The translations under genes were made by a program, and so were the position numbers. This document shows positions 6,647-10,787 of a stretch of DNA of 10,787 bases, in pieces (the stretch's first letter is position 1; each line of letters opens with the position of its first letter). The stretch is from JBFFXF01 sp041569895 (GTDB lineage: Bacteria; Planctomycetota; UBA8108; JACQVS01): NCBI GenBank assembly GCA_041569895.1, contig JBFFXF010000258.1, positions 1 to 10,787 of the forward strand. The letters are read 5' to 3'. Below the pieces are notes generated by a model. That model was not told where the DNA came from, ran no database searches, and saw only the letters and a list, made by a program, of their open reading frames with translations.

Positions 6647-7990
6647 AGTGCGGCGCACCCTCGGCGCCGCGGCGACGCTCGCGTCCCAGAGCTTCACGGT
6701 GCCGTCCTGGCTGCCGCTGGCGAGCGTCGCGCCGTCCTCGCTGAACGCCAGCGCCCAGACGGCGCTCTCGTGACTCGCGAACGACTTGTGCTCGGTCCCC
6801 GCCATCGGGTCCCACAGCTTCACGAGGCTGTCGTAGCCACCCGACGCGAGCGTCCCCTGTCGCGAGAAGGCGAGCGAGACCACCCAGTTGGTGTGCCCCT
6901 TGAGCTCGGCGAACTTCTTGCCGGTGGCGACCTCCCAGATGAACACCATGGTGTCCGCCGAGCCGGTGGCGAGCAGGCGGTCGTCGGCGCCGAAGGCGAG
7001 CGCGAAGACGCCCTCCTTGTGCCCCTCGAGTGTCGCCTTCTCCTCGCCGGTCTTCGGATCCCAGAGCTTCACGGTGCCGTCGAGGCTGCCGGAGGCGAGG
7101 AGACTGCCGTCGGAGTTGAAGGCCAGCGCTCGCACCGTCCCCTTGTGCCCCTCGAGCGTCGCCTTCTCCATCCCGGTGGCGACGTCCCAGAGCTTGATGG
7201 TGGTGTCCTCGCTGCCGGTGGCGAGCAGCGTGTCGTCCGGGGAGAACCGCACCGAGGTGACCCAGTTCTTGTGCCCCTCGAGCGTCGCCGTGTTGGTGAA
7301 GTCGGCGACGTTCCAGAGCTTGACCTTCTTGCCGTAGGTCGCGGTGGCGAGCATCTTGCCGTTGTGCGAGAACGCGAGCCCCCAGACGATCGTCTCGTGG
7401 CCGTCGATCGACGCCTTCTCCTTGCCGGCCGCGAGGTCCCAGAGCTTGACCTCGCCGGGGCGATACGGAAGCGTCTGACCGCCCGCCGACGCGAGCACCG
7501 TGCTTCCGGGCGCGAAGGCGACCGAGGTGACCAGGCCGGAGTGCGCCTCGAACGTGGCGCGCTCCTCCTGCGGCTTCTCGACGTCGGCGACGTCGGCGAC
7601 CTCGGACCACGCCAGGCCCTGGTCGATCCAGGCCCGCAGGAGCCCGATCTGCTCCGGGGTCAGCGGGTCGCCGCTCGGCGGCATCTCGATCTCCTCGTCG
7701 AGGCCGGCGACGAAGCGGATCAGCGGGCTCTTGGCGCTGTCGCCGACGACGATCGCCATGCCGATCTCGCCGCCCTTGATGGCGGCCTCGCGGCTGTCGA
7801 GGCGGTACTCGCTTCTCTGGCGCTTCTCGCCGTGGCATCGCAGGCAGTTCTTCTTGAGGATCGGCGCGATGTGCTTCGCGTAATCGATCTTCTCGGTCGA
7901 GGCGGGGGGCAGTTTCTTGTCGTCACCGGTGACGACGGCGGTCGAGAGCATGACGGAGAGACCGAGAAAACAGGTCGTGAACCGCAGCAT
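6635..7990 (-). CDS. Exported planctomycete-type cytochrome c domain fused to a seven-bladed WD40 propeller
   Basis: 451 residues. The ATG at 7990 has GAGGAG 4 nt upstream and starts a signal peptide (MLRFTTCFLGLSVMLSTAVVTG). Residues about 36-130 form a planctomycete cytochrome c domain (PSCyt1-like): KHIAPILKKNCLRCHG holds the haem-binding CxxCH (C49, C52, H53). DSREAAIKGGE, GDSAKSPLIRFV and EIEMPPSGDPLTPEQIGLLRAWIDQG follow, with M103 as the likely distal ligand. Seven WD40 repeats fill about 144-440, with GH or equivalent at 150, 198, 240, 282, 324, 366 and 407 and WD/WN/WE closures, a complete propeller. Repeats 2-6 are spaced almost exactly 42 residues; repeat 1 carries an insertion (GQTLPYRPGE). 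The family is typical of Planctomycetota, usually exported; electron transfer or sensing/scaffolding is inferred, partner unknown. It has its own divergent promoter, and its stop lies in a tandem repeat array. Confidence 0.93.
   Translation of the reverse strand: MLRFTTCFLGLSVMLSTAVVTGDDKKLPPASTEKIDYAKHIAPILKKNCLRCHGEKRQRSEYRLDSREAAIKGGEIGMAIVVGDSAKSPLIRFVAGLDEEIEMPPSGDPLTPEQIGLLRAWIDQGLAWSEVADVADVEKPQEERATFEAHSGLVTSVAFAPGSTVLASAGGQTLPYRPGEVKLWDLAAGKEKASIDGHETIVWGLAFSHNGKMLATATYGKKVKLWNVADFTNTATLEGHKNWVTSVRFSPDDTLLATGSEDTTIKLWDVATGMEKATLEGHKGTVRALAFNSDGSLLASGSLDGTVKLWDPKTGEEKATLEGHKEGVFALAFGADDRLLATGSADTMVFIWEVATGKKFAELKGHTNWVVSLAFSRQGTLASGGYDSLVKLWDPMAGTEHKSFASHESAVWALAFSEDGATLASGSQDGTVKLWDASVAAAPRVRRTMRF
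6657..7559 (-). repeat. 126-bp WD40 blade repeats in DNA
   Basis: The WD40 blades recur at 126-bp intervals in the DNA as well as in the protein. The boundary coding TLEGHK is nearly identical in three blades (near 7020, 7146 and 7272 on the plus strand, GTGCCCCTCGAG followed by a GTCGCC stretch). This points to recent duplication or gene conversion between inner blades 3-5; blades 1, 6 and 7 are more diverged. Confidence 0.6.
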
Positions 7991-7994
7991 GGCA

Positions 7995-8000
7995 CTCCTC
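7995..8000 (-). promoter_or_regulatory. Shine-Dalgarno GAGGAG of the cytochrome-WD40 gene
   Basis: GAGGAG on the minus strand lies 4 nt (TGCC) before ATG 7990. It fixes the start at the signal peptide; the frame stays open upstream to 8497, but only as antisense of aat. Confidence 0.75.
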
Positions 8001-8024
8001 GAAATCGGGTCTGGCACGCGTTGA

Positions 8025-8041
8025 CCGGCGGTGACCGCCGG
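8025..8041. promoter_or_regulatory. 17-bp palindrome in the cytochrome-WD40 leader
   Basis: CCGGCGGTGACCGCCGG is a perfect odd palindrome with 8-bp arms, 34 nt before ATG 7990. GGTGACCG occurs in it (8030-8037) and again at 8047-8054. It could be an operator half-site pair or an mRNA hairpin. Chance palindromes are common at this GC content, so the call is tentative. Confidence 0.3.
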
Positions 8042-8070
8042 AATCGGGTGACCGAAATGGCCTCGGACTG

Positions 8071-8096
8071 CTCGCCGGCGCTCCCGCCCCGGCGAG
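8071..8096. other. Inverted repeat in the aat / cytochrome-WD40 intergenic region
   Basis: CTCGCCGG (8071-8078) and CCGGCGAG (8089-8096) form a perfect 8-bp stem with a 10-nt loop. It falls in the predicted 5' leader of the minus-strand gene and just upstream of the aat -35. No T-tract follows on either strand, so it is not an intrinsic terminator; it may structure the leader. Confidence 0.3.
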
Positions 8097-8125
8097 TGGA
8101 CACGATAACCTCCCGATTGTAACCT
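8097..8125 (+). promoter_or_regulatory. Predicted aat promoter, leaderless type
   Basis: -35 TGGACA (8097-8102, 5 of 6 to consensus), 17-nt spacer, -10 TAACCT (8120-8125, fits TANNNT). The -10 ends 10 nt before ATG 8136, so transcription should start at or a few bases before the start codon. No Shine-Dalgarno precedes the ATG. The -10 overlaps the minus-strand -10 at 8116-8121. Confidence 0.45.
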
Positions 8126-8145
8126 GGATCGCGACATGGGGACAA
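8116..8145 (-). promoter_or_regulatory. Predicted promoter of the cytochrome-WD40 gene
   Basis: Minus strand: -35 TTGTCC (8140-8145), 18-nt spacer, -10 TACAAT (8116-8121, 5 of 6 to consensus). The predicted start near 8109 gives a leader of about 119 nt containing both inverted repeats. The -35 lies inside the first codons of aat, so the two divergent promoters occupy the same DNA. Confidence 0.5.
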
Positions 8146-8810
8146 CAGAAGAAAGCGGACTCGCACGCGGACGGCCGCGTCGGCTCGACCCGTTCGTGGC
8201 GCTGCGATCCGGGGGAGACCTCGTCGCCGTCGGCGGGGAGCTGTCGACCGAGCGTCTCCTCGAGGCGTACTCCAGCGGCGTCTTCCCCTGGTACGAGGAC
8301 GACTCGCCGGTCCTCTGGTGGTGCCCCGACCCCCGCGCGGTTCTCGAGCTCGACGCCCTCCGCATCCCGCGCCGCCTCGAGCGCACGTACCGCTCCGGAC
8401 GGTTTCGCATCACCCGCGACCGGGCGTTCGACGAGGTGATCCGCCAGTGCGCCTGGGCCCGGCCCGAGGGCACCTGGATCACCGACGACATGATCAACGC
8501 CTACTGCCGGCTGCACGAGCTCGGCCACGCGCACAGCGTCGAGAGCTGGCGGAAGGACCGGCTGGTCGGAGGGATCTACGGCGTGACCATCGGTGGGCTG
8601 TTCGCCGGCGAGTCGATGTTCCACCGGGAGTCGGACGCGTCGAAGGTCGCGCTCCTCGCGCTCGTCGAGCACCTGCGCGAGCGCGGATTCGAGCTCTTCG
8701 ACGTCCAGGTGCTCAACGACCACACCGAGCGACTCGGGGCGATCGAGATCTCCCGGGACGAGTACTTCCGGCGTCTCCGCCGGGCCGTGCGCTCCCCGGT
8801 TTCCTTTTGA
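8136..8810 (+). CDS. aat: Leucyl/phenylalanyl-tRNA--protein transferase
   Basis: 224 residues, close to the 234 of E. coli Aat. The enzyme moves Leu or Phe from aminoacyl-tRNA to the N-terminal Lys or Arg of proteins, creating an N-degron read by ClpS/ClpAP in the cytoplasm. Family motifs run in order: GDLVAVGGELSTERLLEAYSSGVFPWY (27-53), PVLWWCPDPRAVL (58-70), GTWITDDMINAYCRLHELGHAHSVESW (112-138), LVGGIYGVTIGGLFAGESMFHRESDASKVALL (143-174), FDVQVLNDHTERLGAIEISRDEYFRRL (188-214). These include the ESMF(H/S)R..(D/N)ASK and QVLNDH signatures of the catalytic GNAT-like domain. ATG 8136 is the only good start; about 17 basic residues precede the conserved core. No Shine-Dalgarno is visible; a promoter whose -10 ends 10 nt before the ATG suggests a leaderless mRNA. 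cstA follows after 15 nt. No key residue seems missing. Confidence 0.97.
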   Translation: MGTTEESGLARGRPRRLDPFVALRSGGDLVAVGGELSTERLLEAYSSGVFPWYEDDSPVLWWCPDPRAVLELDALRIPRRLERTYRSGRFRITRDRAFDEVIRQCAWARPEGTWITDDMINAYCRLHELGHAHSVESWRKDRLVGGIYGVTIGGLFAGESMFHRESDASKVALLALVEHLRERGFELFDVQVLNDHTERLGAIEISRDEYFRRLRRAVRSPVSF

Positions 8811-8816
8811 TATAAT
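8808..8816 (+). promoter_or_regulatory. Perfect extended -10 promoter for cstA, overlapping the aat stop
   Basis: TGATATAAT matches the extended -10 consensus TGnTATAAT exactly; TGA is also the aat stop codon. No -35-like hexamer lies 15-18 nt upstream, as expected for extended -10 promoters. The -10 ends 9 nt before ATG 8826, so the transcript would begin at or within about 3 nt of the start codon. No Shine-Dalgarno lies in the 15-nt gap. Confidence 0.65.
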
Positions 8817-8825
8817 CCCGGCCTC

Positions 8826-10625
8826 ATGAGCCCGCTGATCGCCGCCATCGGCTGCTTCGCCCTCTACGCTGTCGGGTACTTCGTCTACTCGCGCTACCTC
8901 GGAAGCAGGATCTTCCGGCTCGACCCGACGCGCCGGACTCCCGCGCACGTGCTCGAGGACGGCGTCGACTACGTGCCGACGAACCGCTTCGTCCTCTTCG
9001 GGCACCATTACGCGTCGATCACCGGACTGGCGCCGATGCTCGGTCCCGCGGTGGCGGTGTTCTGGGGGTGGCTGCCGGCGATGCTCTGGGTGGTCTTCGG
9101 CGCCATCCTCATCGGCTGCGTGCACGACTTCTCGGCGCTGGTCGTGTCGATGCGGGCGAGGGGCCTGTCGATCGGCAAGGTCGCCGAGGGCGTCATCGGG
9201 CCACGCGCGAAGTTCCTCTTTCTGGCGCTGATCTTCTTCGGCATCGCGCTCGCCATGGGCGTCTTCGTCTACGTCATCGCGACGCTCTTCGAGGTCGACC
9301 CGGCGCAGTGGGACCCGCGGGACCTCGCCGGGACGATGACCGACTTCCCGAGCGCCGTGCTGCCGTCGGCGGCGCTGATGGTCCTCGCCATGGCGATGGG
9401 ATACCTGCTCTACAAGCGCCGCTTCCGCCTCGGTCCGACGACCGCCGTCGGGTTCCTGCTGATGCTCGTGTCCGTGTGGCTCGGGACGGTGTTCCCGACG
9501 CTCGGGCTCGACGCCGCGGACTGGCCCGGACGCGGCCAGTGGACTGTCTACCTCCTCACCTATGCGTTCCTGGCGTCGGTGCTGCCGGTGTGGAGCCTCC
9601 TCCAGGCGCGCGATTTCCTCAACTCGCTCCTGCTCTACCTCGGTCTCGCGATGACCTACATCGGCTTCTTCGTGCTGCGGCCCGAGTTCGCGGCCGATGC
9701 GGTCAACCCCGAGCCGACCGGCGCGCCACCGCTCTTTCCGTTCGTGTTCATCGTCATCGCGTGCGGCGCGGCGAGCGGGTTCCACGGGCTGGTGTCGTCG
9801 GGCACGACGGCGAAGCAGATCGCGACGGAGACCGACGCGCGTTTCGTCGCCTACGGCGGCATGATCGGCGAGTCTCTGCTCGGACTGCTCGCCGTTCTCG
9901 CCTGCACCGCCGGCTTCGACTCGTTCGTCGAATGGCAGGCCGCCTATCCAGACTGGGGGACGATCGAGGGCAGCCTCGCCAAGAAGCTCGGCGCCTTCAT
10001 CAACGGGTGCGCCAAGTTCATCAGCACTCTCGGCGTCGACCTCAACCTCGCGGTCGCGTTCATCGCGGTGATCGTCGTCTCCTTCGCGCTCACCACCCTC
10101 GACTCGGCGACTCGGCTCCTGCGCTTCAACATCTCCGAGATCGGCTCGTCGATCCGCCTCAAGGTGCTCGAGAACCGCTTCGTCGCCACGACGCTCGCGG
10201 TGATCGCCATCGGCTTCTTCGCGTTCTACGAGATCGAGTCGGTCGACGACGCCGGCAACGTCGTCACCAGGGCCGCGGGACTCGCGCTCTGGACGCTCTT
10301 CGGCATCACCAACCAGCTCCTCGCGGGACTGACGCTCCTCGCGGTGACCGTGTACCTCGTGCAGCGAGGTCGCAACCCGTTCTTCACCGGCATCCCGGCG
10401 GCGTTCATGCTGGTGAGCACGTTCACCGCCATGATCAACCAGCTCCGCGGCTTCTCGACACGCGGCCAGTACCTCCTGCTGACCGTCGGCGGGTTGCTCT
10501 TCGTGCTCGGCGTGTGGATCGTGGTCGAGGCGGCGGTGGCGTTCATGCGCCCCGGGCGCACCGACGACGACGTCATCCACTTCCGGGATTCCGGTGATGC
10601 GGGGGAGGCGGCGGGCGGGGAGTGA
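8826..10625 (+). CDS. cstA: CstA-family carbon starvation protein / peptide or pyruvate transporter
   Basis: 599-residue polytopic inner-membrane protein with hydrophobic segments along its length. CstA/BtsT members import pyruvate or peptides, often during carbon limitation. Diagnostic stretches: NRFVLFGHHYASITGLAPMLGPAVAVFWGWLPAMLWVVFGAILIGCVHDFSALV (53-106), CGAASGFHGLVSSGTTAKQI (313-332), ALTTLDSATRLLRFNISEIG (421-440), and LWTLFGITNQLLAGLTLL near the C-terminus. It covers both the CstA domain and the C-terminal CstA_5TM-like part, but is shorter than E. coli CstA or BtsT (about 700-716); the shorter form is common outside enterobacteria. The C-terminal tail is hydrophilic, D/E/G-rich. 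ATG 8826 starts at the first membrane segment. Expression likely comes from the perfect extended -10 just upstream, with possible read-through from aat. Substrate cannot be told from sequence. The stop is followed within about 8 nt by a microsatellite block. Confidence 0.95.
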   Translation: MSPLIAAIGCFALYAVGYFVYSRYLGSRIFRLDPTRRTPAHVLEDGVDYVPTNRFVLFGHHYASITGLAPMLGPAVAVFWGWLPAMLWVVFGAILIGCVHDFSALVVSMRARGLSIGKVAEGVIGPRAKFLFLALIFFGIALAMGVFVYVIATLFEVDPAQWDPRDLAGTMTDFPSAVLPSAALMVLAMAMGYLLYKRRFRLGPTTAVGFLLMLVSVWLGTVFPTLGLDAADWPGRGQWTVYLLTYAFLASVLPVWSLLQARDFLNSLLLYLGLAMTYIGFFVLRPEFAADAVNPEPTGAPPLFPFVFIVIACGAASGFHGLVSSGTTAKQIATETDARFVAYGGMIGESLLGLLAVLACTAGFDSFVEWQAAYPDWGTIEGSLAKKLGAFINGCAKFISTLGVDLNLAVAFIAVIVVSFALTTLDSATRLLRFNISEIGSSIRLKVLENRFVATTLAVIAIGFFAFYEIESVDDAGNVVTRAAGLALWTLFGITNQLLAGLTLLAVTVYLVQRGRNPFFTGIPAAFMLVSTFTAMINQLRGFSTRGQYLLLTVGGLLFVLGVWIVVEAAVAFMRPGRTDDDVIHFRDSGDAGEAAGGE

Positions 10626-10632
10626 TGTGCGC

Positions 10633-10679
10633 AATCGGAATCGGTCGGAGTCGGAGTCGGAGTCGGAATCGGTATCGGT
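10633..10679. repeat. Hexanucleotide repeat block TCGGAR
   Basis: About seven imperfect hexamers of the type TCGGAG/TCGGAA with a few TCGGT variants, starting 8 nt after the cstA stop. It is the first of three adjacent simple-repeat blocks. Confidence 0.85.
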
Positions 10680-10684
10680 CCTCC

Positions 10685-10717
10685 GGTCTCTGATCTCTGG
10701 TCTCTGGTCTCTGTCTC
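10685..10717. repeat. Heptanucleotide repeat block GGTCTCT
   Basis: GGTCTCT (10685), GATCTCT (10692), GGTCTCT (10699), GGTCTCT (10706) and a partial GTCTC: four and a half 7-nt units. The unit length and sequence differ from the blocks on either side. Confidence 0.85.
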
Positions 10718-10718
10718 A

Positions 10719-10787
10719 ACGGGCACGGGACCGGACACGGGAACGGGCACGGGCACGGGCACGGGAACGGGAACGGGAACGGGAACG
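10719..10787. repeat. Hexanucleotide repeat block ACGGGM, running off the window
   Basis: About eleven ACGGGC/ACGGGA hexamers, with one irregular unit at about 10731-10735. Runs of like units (three ACGGGC, then ACGGGA) suggest stepwise slippage. The block continues to the last base, so its full length is unknown. No gene is seen in 10626-10787. Confidence 0.85.

Noticed and set aside
6527..8122. 531-codon plus-strand open frame
   Set aside because: Antisense of the WD40 gene; its apparent periodicity only mirrors the WD40 repeats.
7923..10634. 903-codon minus-strand open frame
   Set aside because: Antisense of aat and cstA; highly charged shadow sequence, while both sense genes match known families end to end.
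10226..10762. Minus-strand frame with Pro-Val and Pro-Thr dipeptide runs
   Set aside because: The dipeptides come from reading hexanucleotide repeats; the rest is antisense of cstA.
10626..10787. tRNA, attachment site or origin in the repeat block
   Set aside because: Only simple tandem repeats are visible; no cloverleaf, integrase, DnaA boxes or AT-rich unwinding element.

Overview
The window is a GC-rich (about 70% or more by eye) stretch of bacterial chromosome. It most resembles Planctomycetota or a related environmental lineage. The pointers are a secreted planctomycete-type cytochrome c domain fused to a WD40 propeller, a very large TPR/PQQ-propeller protein of the planctomycete kind, and Sec-exported proteins of no known family. 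This is inferred from protein style; there is no rRNA or other marker gene here.

Layout. 1-146 is a short noncoding end with an AT-rich patch and a terminator-like hairpin. 147 to about 665 (minus) is the C-terminal half of a DUF2520 family oxidoreductase-like protein, without its Rossmann domain. At about 640-700 it abuts a large plus-strand gene (to 5567) encoding a protein with a helical/TPR N-terminus, two PQQ-type beta-propellers and a C-terminal beta-sandwich; this gene also lacks its 5' end. Both divergent genes are decapitated at the same point, which indicates either a real deletion or rearrangement, or a contig chimera. Next come two minus-strand genes for exported proteins: an uncharacterised 273-residue protein (5578-6399), convergent with the propeller gene, and a 451-residue cytochrome c-WD40 fusion (6635-7990). 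Divergent from these is aat (8136-8810, leucyl/phenylalanyl-tRNA--protein transferase), followed after 15 nt by a cstA-family carbon starvation/peptide or pyruvate transporter gene (8826-10625). The last 155 bases are three adjacent blocks of short tandem repeats (6, 7 and 6 nt units).

Expression signals are informative. The two minus-strand genes have good Shine-Dalgarno sequences and sigma70-like promoters. aat and cstA have no Shine-Dalgarno but have -10 elements 9-10 nt before their ATG, including a perfect TGnTATAAT in front of cstA that reuses the aat stop codon, so both may be leaderless. The aat promoter and the cytochrome-WD40 promoter appear to overlap back to back.

I see no mobile-element gene, tRNA, rRNA, CRISPR array or obvious defence system. 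Most of the window is ordinary core or cell-envelope gene content. The unusual parts are the double truncation, the repeat array at the cytochrome-WD40 stop codon, the microsatellite block after cstA, and the leaderless signals.
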